From: Acidihalobacter prosperus | Lineage (GTDB): Bacteria > Pseudomonadota > Gammaproteobacteria > DSM-5130 > Acidihalobacteraceae | NCBI RefSeq assembly: GCF_000754095.2 | Contig: NZ_JQSG02000001.1 | Location: 62,001-126,000 of the forward strand | Direction of reading: 5' to 3' | Length of the DNA stretch: 64,000 bases | Shown here: positions 22,595 to 33,482 of the stretch, piece by piece | How the letters are laid out: every line of letters begins with the position of its first letter | Position numbering within the stretch: position 1 is the first letter of the stretch | Made by a program: the position numbers and the translations under genes | Notes under the pieces: model-generated | Seen by the model: the letters and a program-made list of their open reading frames with translations, nothing else | What the model was told of the DNA's origin: nothing | The model's database searches: none

Positions 22595-22918
22595 ATGAGC
22601 GACGGAACCTTTACCTGGACCTACGTCATCGTGGCCCTGATTGCGGCCAATCTGCCCTGGCTGAGCGAGCGCCGTTTTTTCGTGTGGCCCTCCGCCACGC
22701 CCAAGTCGGCGGCCTTCAGGCTTTTCGAATGGCTTGTGATGTATTTCGTGACCGGCGCGATCGGTCTGGGTCTGGAGCACCAGATGACGGGCGAGATTTA
22801 CCACAAGGGCTGGGTTTTCTACACGGTCACCGTTTCGCTGTTCATCGTGTTTGCCATGCCAGGGTTCATCTATCGCTACGATTTGCGTCGCCATCTGCGC
22901 AATAACCGCCGCGCCTGA
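22595..22918 (+). CDS. DUF2818 family membrane protein, nuo-linked
   Basis: This 107-residue protein has three predicted helices (about 6-24, 42-62, 73-94) and a basic C-terminus. The sequence IAANLPWLSERRFFVWP fits DUF2818, a family found directly after nuoN in many beta- and gammaproteobacteria. No biochemical role is known to me; position suggests an assembly or accessory function for complex I. A GTG at 22589 overlapping the nuoN stop is an alternative start. Confidence 0.8.
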   Translation: MSDGTFTWTYVIVALIAANLPWLSERRFFVWPSATPKSAAFRLFEWLVMYFVTGAIGLGLEHQMTGEIYHKGWVFYTVTVSLFIVFAMPGFIYRYDLRRHLRNNRRA

Positions 22919-22950
22919 TCGCGGATTTGCCAGGCTTGGAAAGATGGTCC

Positions 22951-22979
22951 TTGCCAAGTCGGCACCCTTTGAGTACTAT
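22951..22979 (+). promoter_or_regulatory. Promoter of the initiator tRNA / rimP-nusA-infB operon
   Basis: TTGCCA (22951-22956) and TACTAT (22974-22979) are separated by exactly 17 bases. The expected start site is about 7-10 bases before the tRNA. In gammaproteobacteria the metY-nusA-infB operon is transcribed from such a promoter. Confidence 0.65.
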
Positions 22980-22992
22980 ACGCAGCCTCTGA

Positions 22993-23069
22993 TGCGGGGT
23001 GGAGCAGTCTGGCAGCTCGTCGGGCTCATAACCCGAAGGTCGCAGGTTCAAATCCTGCCCCCGCTACCA
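22993..23069 (+). tRNA. metY: Initiator tRNA-fMet(CAT)
   Basis: This 77-base tRNA has anticodon CAT in the loop CTCATAA. The anticodon stem has the three consecutive G:C pairs (GGG/CCC) that mark initiators. Acceptor bases 2-7 (GCGGGG) pair with CCCCGC; position 1 is T and position 72 is T, so the first pair is a mismatch, as initiators require, but U-U rather than the usual C-A. CCA is encoded. It precedes rimP, matching the metY position. Confidence 0.95.
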
Positions 23070-23080
23070 AGGAATAGAAT

Positions 23081-23107
23081 AAAAAGGCCCCGTCAGGGGC
23101 CTTTTTA
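23081..23107 (+). terminator. Intrinsic terminator after the initiator tRNA
   Basis: An 11-bp stem, AAAAAGGCCCC paired with GGGGCCTTTTT around a GTCA loop, ends in a T-run. It would separate most tRNA transcripts from the downstream rimP-nusA-infB message, with readthrough feeding the operon. The A-tract makes it potentially bidirectional. Confidence 0.85.
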
Positions 23108-23162
23108 TTAGCCGCAGCGAATGCCCGCGACGGTTTGAAACGGGCGCGGGGTCGAGTGGATC

Positions 23163-23669
23163 ATGAGTGAACCGATGCAGGAAAGACTCGAAGGCTTGTT
23201 GTCGCCTCTGGTGGCGGGGATGGGTTTCGAGCTCTGGGGACTGGAATACGCCCAGCGTGGCGAGCAGGCTCTGCTGCGGGTTTTCATTGATCGCGATGGC
23301 GGCATCACGCTGGACGACTGCGCGCTGGTCAGCGAACAGGTCGGCGCGCTGCTTGATGTCGAGGATCCGATCACCCTGGCCTACCGTCTGGAAGTGTCCT
23401 CTCCGGGCCTTGACCGCGTGCTGTTCAAGCCCGAGCAGTATCGACGCTATATCGGCGCGCGCCTCAAACTGCGTCTGCGCTGGGCGGTGGAAGGGCGTCG
23501 CAATGTCCAGGGGCGCCTGGTCGCGTGCGACGATGAGGCGGTCAGTATCGAATTGGAGACGGGCGAAGCGGCTACGGTTCCACTGGAATCGGTGCACCGT
23601 GCCCGTCTGATCTATGAAATGGGGTCGGAGCAGCCGGAACAGCGGTCTGTGTCCGATACCGACGAATGA
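23163..23669 (+). CDS. rimP: Ribosome maturation factor RimP
   Basis: This 168-residue protein is needed for 30S subunit maturation. The N-terminal alpha/beta domain contains GFELWGLEY and RVFIDRDGGITLDDCALVSEQ, and the DYxLEVSSPGLDR-type motif appears as YRLEVSSPGLDR. A C-terminal SH3-like domain follows. It opens the protein-coding part of the nusA-infB operon. Confidence 0.95.
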   Translation: MSEPMQERLEGLLSPLVAGMGFELWGLEYAQRGEQALLRVFIDRDGGITLDDCALVSEQVGALLDVEDPITLAYRLEVSSPGLDRVLFKPEQYRRYIGARLKLRLRWAVEGRRNVQGRLVACDDEAVSIELETGEAATVPLESVHRARLIYEMGSEQPEQRSVSDTDE

Positions 23670-23714
23670 TGGTTTGCGTGGCTGCCTGAGGCGGCCTGTC
23701 TGGGAGAGTTGGCG

Positions 23715-25214
23715 ATGAACAAAGAGATCCTGCTGGTGGTCGATGCGGTCTCCAACGAAAAGGCCGTGGATAAGGAGATCATCTTCGAGGCCATCGAGGC
23801 CGCGCTGGCGTCCGCAACCCGCAAGAAGCAGGGCGGCGAGATCGACGTGCGCGTCAGCATCGACCGTCGTACGGGCGACTACCAGGGCTATCGGCGCTGG
23901 CAGGTGCTTGATGACGAAGATCCGGCCTTCGAATCGCCAGACAGCCAGCGTCTGCTCAGCTATGCGCGCCAGGATCATCCCGACATCCAGGTGGGCGACT
24001 ACATCGAGGAGCCGATAGAGGCCGCGGACTTCGGGCGTATCGCTGCGCAGATCGCAAAACAGGTCATCGTGCAGAAGGTGCGCGAAGCCGAGCGCAAGCA
24101 GGTCGTCGAAGCCTTCGAGGACCGTGTGGGCCAGCTCGTCATGGGCGTGGTCAAGCGCAGCGAGCGTCACGGCATCTACCTCGACCTGGGCGGCAACGCG
24201 GAGGCGTTTATCGGCCGGGAAGACATGATCCCGCGAGAAACGGTGCGCGCAGGCGAACGCCTGCGGGGGTTCCTGAAGGAAGTCCGTCACGAACCTCGTG
24301 GTCCGCAGCTTTTCGTCACGCGTACCGCTCCGGATTTTCTCATCGAGCTGTTCAAGCTCGAAGTGCCGGAAGTAGGGCAGGGCGTCATCGAGATCAAGGG
24401 TGCGGCCCGCGATCCGGGGCTCCGGGCCAAGATCGCGGTGAAATCGAACGACCAGCGTCTCGACCCTGTCGGTGCCTGCGTCGGCATGCGCGGTTCGCGC
24501 GTGCAGTCGGTGTCCAACGAGCTGGCCGGTGAGCGCATTGACATCGTCCTGTGGGACGATAACCCGGCACAGTTCGTGATCAACGCCATGTCGCCGGCCG
24601 AAGTGCTGTCGATCGTCGTCGACGAGGACCGACACAGCATGGATCTGGCCGTGGCCGAGGACAAGCTCTCGCAGGCGATCGGTCGTGGCGGTCAGAACGT
24701 CAAGCTGGCCAGCCAGCTGACGGGCTGGGAACTCAACGTGATGTCCGAGCAGCAGGCCGAAGAAAAGAACGAGCAGGAAACGCGCGAGCTGGCCCAGACC
24801 TTCATGGATCAGCTCGATGTCGACGAGGAAATCGCCGCGATCCTAGTGCAGGAGGGTTTCACCGCGGTCGACGAAGTGGCCTACGTGCCCCCCGAAGAGC
24901 TGCTCGAAATAGAAGAGTTCGACGAGGGTGTGGTCGAGGAGCTGCGTGCGAGGGCGCGCGACGCGCTGCTGGCAAGGGCGATCGCGGCCGAGGGTGCGGG
25001 TGGCGCACCGGCCGAGGATCTGCTCGGGTTGGAAGGCATGGACGATACCTTGGCGGCCGAACTGGCCAAGCGCGGTATCGTTTCGGCCGAGGATCTTGCC
25101 GAGCAGGCGGTGGATGACCTGCTGGATATCCAAGGAATGGACGCGGAACGTGCGGCCGCTTTGATCATGACCGCCCGTGCGCCCTGGTTTGAGGCGTCTG
25201 GTGCCCAGGATTGA
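23715..25214 (+). CDS. nusA: Transcription termination/antitermination factor NusA
   Basis: This 499-residue protein has an N-terminal RNA polymerase-binding domain, an S1 domain (about 135-200), two KH domains (containing [14 protein letters not shown] and [13 protein letters not shown]) and two C-terminal acidic repeats with helix-hairpin-helix character. It modulates pausing and rho-dependent and intrinsic termination. The ATG at 23715 has GGGAGAG upstream. Confidence 0.96.
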   Translation: MNKEILLVVDAVSNEKAVDKEIIFEAIEAALASATRKKQGGEIDVRVSIDRRTGDYQGYRRWQVLDDEDPAFESPDSQRLLSYARQDHPDIQVGDYIEEPIEAADFGRIAAQIAKQVIVQKVREAERKQVVEAFEDRVGQLVMGVVKRSERHGIYLDLGGNAEAFIGREDMIPRETVRAGERLRGFLKEVRHEPRGPQLFVTRTAPDFLIELFKLEVPEVGQGVIEIKGAARDPGLRAKIAVKSNDQRLDPVGACVGMRGSRVQSVSNELAGERIDIVLWDDNPAQFVINAMSPAEVLSIVVDEDRHSMDLAVAEDKLSQAIGRGGQNVKLASQLTGWELNVMSEQQAEEKNEQETRELAQTFMDQLDVDEEIAAILVQEGFTAVDEVAYVPPEELLEIEEFDEGVVEELRARARDALLARAIAAEGAGGAPAEDLLGLEGMDDTLAAELAKRGIVSAEDLAEQAVDDLLDIQGMDAERAAALIMTARAPWFEASGAQD

Positions 25215-25246
25215 ATCGCTACTAGAACGCCATGAGGTGACCGAAC

Positions 25247-27838
<2,592 letters not shown>

Positions 27839-27841
27839 GCG

Positions 27842-28216
27842 ATGCCGCGCGAATTCTCCAGAAGTCTGCGCGTCGGCGAACAGATCCGGCGCGAGCTGGC
27901 CGATCTGTTGCGTTCCGAGGTCAAGGATCCCGGTATGGGCCTCGTGACCGTCGGCGACGTCGAGCTGTCCAAGGATCTCTCGCATGCCCGAGTGTACTTC
28001 ACGGTGCTGGGTGACGAATCCGCGGCCACAGCCACGGCGACCGCGCTCGGGCGTGCCTCGGGCTTTCTGCGTCGCGAGCTGGGACGGCGCATGCGCCTGC
28101 GCATCGTGCCCGAACTGCAGTTCGTCTTCGACGACAGCGAGCTGCGTGGCGCGCGTGTGGACGAACTGATCGAACAGGCCAGGCGCAAGGATCGCGAGCG
28201 AGGCTCGGAGGACTGA
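27842..28216 (+). CDS. rbfA: 30S ribosome-binding factor RbfA
   Basis: This 124-residue KH-like protein acts in late 30S maturation and cold adaptation. It has the typical start REFSRSLRVGEQIRRELADLL, the central SKDLSHARVYFTVLG strand and the RLRIVPELQFVFDDS segment. It is three bases after infB and three bases before truB. Confidence 0.95.
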   Translation: MPREFSRSLRVGEQIRRELADLLRSEVKDPGMGLVTVGDVELSKDLSHARVYFTVLGDESAATATATALGRASGFLRRELGRRMRLRIVPELQFVFDDSELRGARVDELIEQARRKDRERGSED

Positions 28217-28219
28217 GCC

Positions 28220-29155
28220 TTGGCCCCGCGTAGCCCCGTCGAACGCCGCGACGTCAGCGGCGTACTGCTGTTGGATAAACCCCAGGGTTTGAGCTCCAAC
28301 CAGGCCCTGCAGGCCGTCAAGCGGATATTCCGCGCGCGCAAGGCCGGTCACACGGGCAGCCTCGATCCCCTGGCCACCGGCCTGCTGCCGATCTGCCTCG
28401 GCGAAGCCACCAAGGTTTCCGCTTATCTACTCGAAGCCGACAAGCACTACCAGGCAAGCGCGCAGCTTGGCGTGCGTACCGACTCCGCCGATTCGCAAGG
28501 GCATGTGATTGCCCGCCGCGCCGTGCCGGCATTCGATGCCGCCAGCCTGGAGGCGGCCATGGTCTCCCTGCGCGGCGAAATCGAACAGGTGCCGCCCATG
28601 TATTCCGCACTCAAGCATGAGGGTCGGCGCCTCTACGAGCTGGCGCGTGCCGGTGTCGAGGTCGAGCGCAAGGCCAGACGTGTGCGTATCGAGCGCTTCG
28701 AGTTGCTGCATCGGGCGGACGACAACCTGGATTTCGACATCCGCTGCAGCAGCGGCACCTACGTCCGCACACTGATCGACGACCTCGGCGAAGCCCTGGG
28801 CTGCGGCGCGCATGTCACCGCCCTGCGCCGGCTGGGTGTCAGTCCCTTCGACGCGCCGCAAATGTACACCCTGGAGCAGCTCCGCGAACGGGCCGAGGCA
28901 GGATCCGAAGCGCTTGACGCAACGCTGCTCGCTGTCGATGCCGCGCTGACCCGCTGGCCGCAGGTACGTCTCGGCGCGGACGCCTCGCATTACCTGGGTC
29001 AGGGGCAGGCCATCTGGGTGCCGCATGCGCCGGTATCCGGGCTCGTACGCCTTTATAACGACGCCGAGGACCGGTTTCTCGGCATCGGCGAGATCCTCGA
29101 CGACGGTCGTGTCTCACCCAAGCGCCTCATGCGTTGGGCACTGACCGGAAACTGA
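28220..29155 (+). CDS. truB: tRNA pseudouridine(55) synthase TruB
   Basis: This 311-residue enzyme makes pseudouridine 55 in the tRNA T-loop. The catalytic aspartate is Asp49 in HTGSLDPLATGLLP, and the RCSSGTYVRTLIDDLG motif follows. A PUA-like C-terminal domain is present. The start is a TTG at 28220 with GGAGG at suitable spacing. In many relatives rpsO and pnp come next; here tRNA-Ser and the island follow. Confidence 0.95.
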   Translation: MAPRSPVERRDVSGVLLLDKPQGLSSNQALQAVKRIFRARKAGHTGSLDPLATGLLPICLGEATKVSAYLLEADKHYQASAQLGVRTDSADSQGHVIARRAVPAFDAASLEAAMVSLRGEIEQVPPMYSALKHEGRRLYELARAGVEVERKARRVRIERFELLHRADDNLDFDIRCSSGTYVRTLIDDLGEALGCGAHVTALRRLGVSPFDAPQMYTLEQLRERAEAGSEALDATLLAVDAALTRWPQVRLGADASHYLGQGQAIWVPHAPVSGLVRLYNDAEDRFLGIGEILDDGRVSPKRLMRWALTGN

Positions 29156-29236
29156 CCGCGCCACGTTTACAGCAGGCGCGCGATCGGGTAGTCTTGCCGG
29201 CCGGTCAGCGGTATACCCGCGGCCGCCGCAGTATCC

Positions 29237-29327
29237 GGAGAGGTGTCCGAGTGGTTGAAGGAGCACGCCTGGAAAGTGTGTATACGGTAACCCCGTATCG
29301 AGGGTTCGAATCCCTCCCTCTCCGCCA
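29237..29327 (+). tRNA. tRNA-Ser(GGA)
   Basis: This 91-base class II tRNA has the acceptor stem GGAGAGG/CCTCTCC, anticodon GGA (29271-29273) in loop CTGGAAA, a long variable arm, T-loop TTCGAAT and an encoded CCA. Its 3' end serves as the attachment site of the downstream island: the last 17-19 bases recur at 40869 and 41046. Confidence 0.96.
29311..29327 (+). repeat. attL core (tRNA-Ser 3' end)
   Basis: These 17 bases are the acceptor/T-arm 3' strand of tRNA-Ser plus CCA, and are identical to the copies at 40869-40885 and 41048-41064. Integration regenerates the intact tRNA at this end. Confidence 0.8.
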
Positions 29328-29392
29328 TATAATACATAAGGCATTGAATTCCAGATAATTTATTAGGAATCAATACTTAGCGCTATTCGACT

Positions 29393-29412
29393 GGTACACC
29401 AAGCGGGTACAC
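29393..29412 (+). repeat. Two GGTACAC repeats, candidate integrase arm sites
   Basis: GGTACAC occurs at 29393-29399 and 29406-29412, 13 bases apart and just before the integrase start. A third copy in the same orientation is at 40799-40805, near the other island end. Such repeats near both ends resemble arm-type binding sites or an autoregulatory operator; this is inference. Confidence 0.4.
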
Positions 29413-29420
29413 TACTTGGG

Positions 29421-31022
29421 ATGCCAGACATGTCTCTACAGACCCATCTACTCAGGCGGGGCGGGATTTATTACTTCCGCGCCAAGATTCCTGTCGACCT
29501 GCAATTGTACTTGGGTAAACGCGAGGAGAAGTTCTCGCTCAAGACCAGAGATCCCCAGGAAGCGCGTAGTCTGGCCCGTCGTGCCTCGGCCGACTTCGAC
29601 CGACGCTGCGCGATGTTACGTGATGAGATCGCTGCCCGCCAGCGGTCCGATACTGGCCGGGTCGTGGATGAAGCGCTGATTCAAGAGATCTGCATGCACT
29701 GGCGGCATCAGGCGCTGGCCGGCGACGAACAGATCCGTATTCTCGGACAGGCGGCGGAAGAGCGCCGGACAGGTCACGCCGAACGTGAAGTCACACGCGC
29801 CGCGCTCAAGGAAACGCTCAGCCAGAGCGCGCTGGAGGCGGTTGAGCCGGCGCTGAAAGGTTTTTTGTATCTCAATGGGCTGCATATCGATCAAAAAGAC
29901 ACGGAAGGCTACCGCAGGCTGCTCTACCGCTTCCTGCAGACGGTGACCGAGGTCCACGACCAGCAGCTTGCGCGCGATGCCGGAGAAGTCGTCTGGACGC
30001 CTGAGGCGCCGCTGACGCCCCGTTCGCCGACCACCCCGGGCCTGAGCCTCGAGATCGCCTTCGAGGACTGGAAACGCTTCGACCCCAGCCGTCCGGCCCG
30101 TACCGTGGCCGACGTGCGCCGAGTGGTCGATGCATTCCAACAACTCACCGCCCATAAGCCCCTAGAGGCGATCGAGCGCCAGGAAGTGATCGCCTACCGT
30201 GACCAGTGTATCGCCCAGGGCCTCAGCGCCAAGACCGTCAGCAAGAAAATCGCCTTGCTATGCGCCCTGTTCAACGTCGCCATCGATAGCGGCAAGCTAC
30301 GCTATAACCCCGCCCAGCGAGTCTCGATCCCCAGGGGCGATCGCCGTCAGCGCAAGCCCTTCGACCTCGACGATCTCAAGCGCATCTTCGGGCCCACGCT
30401 CTACACCCGGGGCTTGGGACGCAAGACGGGTGCCGCCGGCATCTGGTTGCCGCTGCTGGCGCTCTACCAAGGCTGCCGGGTCGAGGAATTGGCGCAACTG
30501 CGTGTAGCCGACGTGCAGCACGCCGAAGGTATCGACTACCTCAATATCGACGACGACACCGATGCGACCCATACGCAAGGCGCCGAGGCGGTGGGGAAGC
30601 GACTCAAAAATACCGCCTCGCGCCGACGCCTGCCGCTGCATCCGGCCGTCATCGCCGCCGGTTTTCTGGATTATGTCGAGCAGGTGAGGGCGCAGCGCCA
30701 TCACCGACTGTTTCCGAGCCTGATCCCGGACAAGGACGGCAAATACTCGTCCACCTTCTCCAAAGCCTTCATGAGATACCTGCGCAGTGATCTTGAGATC
30801 ACCGACAGGTCTAAGGTATTTCACAGCTTCCGACATCGCTTTCGGAGTGCCTGCCGCGACGCCGGGCTGGACGAAGAGATCGCTGACGCCCTGATGGGGC
30901 ATAGCGATGGGCAGAAAACCGGACGCCATTATGGCGAGCGTTTCAGCCTGATCCGACTGCACGAAGCGATCAGCCGGATTCAATATCCGGGTTTGGAGAT
31001 CCCGCGTCACCCCAGCCACTGA
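29421..31022 (+). CDS. int: Site-specific tyrosine recombinase (integrase)
   Basis: This 533-residue protein starts with a short DUF6538-like arm-binding segment (LLRRGGIYYFRAKIP), continues through a helical region and an SAM-like core-binding domain (about 205-300), and ends with the catalytic domain. The catalytic set is visible: Arg353 (GCRVEEL), a Lys near 396, His468 and Arg471 (HSFRHRFR), His494 (GHSDGQ) and Tyr504 (GRHYGE). It lies beside its tRNA-Ser attachment site and presumably catalyses integration and excision of the island. Confidence 0.93.
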   Translation: MPDMSLQTHLLRRGGIYYFRAKIPVDLQLYLGKREEKFSLKTRDPQEARSLARRASADFDRRCAMLRDEIAARQRSDTGRVVDEALIQEICMHWRHQALAGDEQIRILGQAAEERRTGHAEREVTRAALKETLSQSALEAVEPALKGFLYLNGLHIDQKDTEGYRRLLYRFLQTVTEVHDQQLARDAGEVVWTPEAPLTPRSPTTPGLSLEIAFEDWKRFDPSRPARTVADVRRVVDAFQQLTAHKPLEAIERQEVIAYRDQCIAQGLSAKTVSKKIALLCALFNVAIDSGKLRYNPAQRVSIPRGDRRQRKPFDLDDLKRIFGPTLYTRGLGRKTGAAGIWLPLLALYQGCRVEELAQLRVADVQHAEGIDYLNIDDDTDATHTQGAEAVGKRLKNTASRRRLPLHPAVIAAGFLDYVEQVRAQRHHRLFPSLIPDKDGKYSSTFSKAFMRYLRSDLEITDRSKVFHSFRHRFRSACRDAGLDEEIADALMGHSDGQKTGRHYGERFSLIRLHEAISRIQYPGLEIPRHPSH

Positions 31023-31173
31023 GGCAAGACTCCGGGGATAGTGACGTCATCGATCCAGGTGTAGGCATACGCAAAACTGCCCCCAAGTCGTGCAAAGCCG
31101 CACCGCGACTTTGCTCAAGGTGCAGGGGCGGATGCCGGTTTGCTGCAGCCATCGGCAGCGGCCGGATATAGAT

Positions 31174-32232
31174 GGCCGCGCCCCCCAATGAGGGGGCGGG
31201 GCCGAATGCGCCGGATTCCTTTATCCGACGTTTTGTCCACAAAAGTCACACTCGCGAATCCTAATGATCCACGCGCCTCGTGCCGTCGCCATGGCTGCCA
31301 CGCCAAGGTTTGATGACGGTCGATGGAAAGCGGTCCAGGTACCACCCTGTCCCGTTAGCCACCTCGTGCCCTGCCAGGGGCTTTAGTCTCTTATCACTGC
31401 TTCGGGCTTTCGCCTGCAGAACCCTTCGTATCGGTTCAGCTCTGCAGGTCCGGCCGGCGCACATGCGCCGCACCGCTACTTGCCCGATCTCCCACACCTG
31501 TACAGCGCCTTGCGACGCCAAACCCAGCGGTTGCCTACCGCTCATTGGCCCAGGTGCTTCCCACGTTAGTTAGACGCTACTACGCAATATATCGCCGCCG
31601 CTGTCATGATCGAGTCATCGCATACGCTCACCCGGTTGCCCGGTGTCAGTCCCGCGAGATTCCATAGCCGGTGACTTACCAGACTCATCAATCCCAGCTA
31701 CCGATTAACCCGCTACGCTGCGGGCCAACGGCTGTCTATATGCTCTGCACAGCATCCCTCATCGAGGACGCCGTTAGACGCTTGAGCTATGCATCGGCCC
31801 CGGGCTTCCCCAGGTGCCCCGTACCCTGAACGGTCCATGCCGTCGGCCTCGCGGCCATCGTACGATCTACAGATTACCCTGTAGCTAAGCCTACGTCTGC
31901 AGCACCCGTCACGCGCTTGCGCTCGTCCCGGGGATATGGATTGAGTACCAGATTTTCGCGTCAAACCGGAACGCCGCGGCATTTCCTCCGCGGGCCCGTG
32001 TCCGTGTCGCCCAATCTACCTGATTGCTCCGGATAGTCGGATTGAGTCGAGTCGGGAGTTTCACCCGCCGCGCTCATCGCAGCCGCGCCAGCTCCATTAC
32101 GAGCACGCGGCTACAGCAGTTCCGGTAGGGTGGCGCCCTACCTTCCAAGAGATTACGAGGGGGTTGGCAGCCCCCTCACTGAACTGGCAGGGAGCGGGCC
32201 AACAGGCCCACGTTGATGACGCTTTCGCGTCT
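31174..32232 (-). ncRNA. Candidate large structured noncoding RNA (unclassified)
   Basis: About 1.1 kb without a credible protein gene is packed with strong hairpins: 31174-31203, 31397-31419, 31505-31518, 31527-31541, 31629-31645, 31845-31856, 31867-31884, 31974-31993, 32124-32142, 32157-32178, 32197-32210 and 32219-32232. Read on the minus strand, several are closed by GNRA tetraloops: GAAA (32224-32227 and 31408-31411), GCAA (31510-31513 and 31636-31639) and GCGA (31849-31852). On the plus strand these loops are TTTC, TTGC and TCGC, so the RNA is most likely transcribed leftward from near 32290. I cannot assign it to a known class. Ends and promoter are not defined. Confidence 0.55.
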
Positions 32233-32471
32233 GTGTCTCCTTCATATTTTCTCACTTATCCTAGGTGGATCAATACATTAGGGCGATGGTCATCTCGCCC
32301 AGTTTAGGAATCTCTCTTTATGGAGCGGCCACTTTCGTGTCCGGATCATTGCGCGGCTGCGGCTTCGCCGCACACGCGAAAAATCAGCGGCCTCGACCAA
32401 GCGCCTCCCCCTAGCGCGCAGACGCGGCCGCATGGATCCAGAGAGACCGTCGGCTATTGCCATAGGGGTGC

Positions 32472-32544
32472 CCTCGCGCGCGCGAGGCATCGCCTGCGCA
32501 GCCTATGGAATCAGGCGCGAATCCGTGCCCTCGCGCGCGCGAGG
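32472..32544. repeat. Two copies of a 16-bp perfect palindrome
   Basis: CCTCGCGCGCGCGAGG occurs at 32472-32487 and 32529-32544, 57 bases apart, within a 20-base direct repeat beginning GTGC. They lie upstream of the ATG at 32584 and between the divergent RNA candidate and that gene. They could be operators for a dimeric regulator; alternatively they form cruciforms. Confidence 0.6.
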
Positions 32545-32583
32545 GAGAAGCGCTCTAATTTTGTCGTCCCCCTACTACTAGGT

Positions 32584-33288
32584 ATGGACGCACACTCATA
32601 CCTCATCAGGGATACGCTGCACGCTTCCCGTGCCATCATCAACGCAGTCTCACGCGGACATGATCGGCATACCTCAGGCCTCGTGCCACTCGAACGCGCG
32701 GAAGCACTGGTCACCAAGTTCGCCGAGCGTTACGGGGTGCTCGAGTCGGCATCCGAGGCGCGGCAGCGACGCCGACACAAGCTTGCCCGTGCCCGATTGC
32801 ATATGGGTTTTGTGGGGCGCGTCGAGGATGGCCATCTCTGGTGGCTGTTGTTGGTCAGTCGGGAGGGTGAAGGTCCGGTGACGACGCTGGAGAAGCTGTA
32901 CGCCGCGCAGGACAAACACCATCGCATTCACATCATGGGGCTGGAGTTGGTCCGCTACCCACGACCTGGTAGCGTAGAGCGCTGGACTTGGCGACTGCCG
33001 ACCGACGCGTATCGCTTGCTACTCAAGCACGCCGTGGCCTTGGCGCGGCATCAAGATCCGCGTCAGGCGCAGGCGCTGATCAATCACGAGATGCGCCGGC
33101 CGGGCTATAGAGGGATCCGCACGCAGCGTAAAGAATTGTTCCGGGCGATGGCGCGGGCTCGCGCGCCACTGGTCAAGCGCGGCGCCGCGCCGCTCGTGTT
33201 CCCCGAATCACAGTTCTGGCTGCGCATGTTGTCGGCCGATATGGAGAGCATACCGCTGGGTGTGCTGGTGAGGCGCTTGCGCAGATGA
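32584..33288 (+). CDS. Hypothetical island protein
   Basis: This basic protein of 234 residues is one I do not recognise. It has an Arg/His-rich helical N-terminal half (RARLHMGFVGRVEDGHLWW, then a WLLLVSREGEGP strand) and ends in VRRLRR. The central part looks like a small alpha/beta domain. No signal peptide or membrane helix is evident. The open frame extends upstream to 32320, but the palindromic repeats and low-complexity translation there favour the ATG at 32584; the ribosome binding site is weak. It is divergent from the structured RNA candidate and precedes the hxs cluster. Confidence 0.6.
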   Translation: MDAHSYLIRDTLHASRAIINAVSRGHDRHTSGLVPLERAEALVTKFAERYGVLESASEARQRRRHKLARARLHMGFVGRVEDGHLWWLLLVSREGEGPVTTLEKLYAAQDKHHRIHIMGLELVRYPRPGSVERWTWRLPTDAYRLLLKHAVALARHQDPRQAQALINHEMRRPGYRGIRTQRKELFRAMARARAPLVKRGAAPLVFPESQFWLRMLSADMESIPLGVLVRRLRR

Positions 33289-33482
33289 GCCCGGGCCTTG
33301 CCGTGAACCAGTACAACTACTCTTGAAACATCACAAGCCGGAGAGTAGGGTAGCAAACTTGGCATCGAGGCCGATGATGCACTTGAAATATCGGAATAAA
33401 AAAGGTTTGACTTGAGAGTCTTAACAAAAACTAACCATATGGTAGGGTAGAGCATTAAATGCTGCTGGGAGTGTGAATCATA
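33289..33482 (+). promoter_or_regulatory. Upstream region of the hxs operon
   Basis: This 194-base gap marks the change to A/T-richer DNA. TTGACT at 33407-33412 could be a -35 element, with a poor -10 (ACTAAC, 33430-33435) 17 bases on. GGGAG before the hxsA ATG is a ribosome binding site. No terminator for the preceding gene is obvious. Confidence 0.3.

Noticed and set aside
31600-31660. Group II intron domain V-like sequence (GAGCGTATGCGATG on the minus strand)
   Set aside because: The stem does not close as a 34-base domain V with its bulge, and no intron-encoded reverse transcriptase is present.
31566-31790. Integron attC-like motifs (GTTAGAC) in the noncoding region
   Set aside because: The two GTTAGACGC copies are direct, not inverted, and no matching GTCTAAC partner at attC spacing was found; flanking sequences differ.
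31713-31982. Short open frames within the structured-RNA region
   Set aside because: They have no ribosome binding site or recognisable sequence and run through perfect hairpins on the same bases.
32320-32583. Upstream extension of the gene at 32584
   Set aside because: The translation is low-complexity, spans both palindromes and has no start with a good ribosome binding site.
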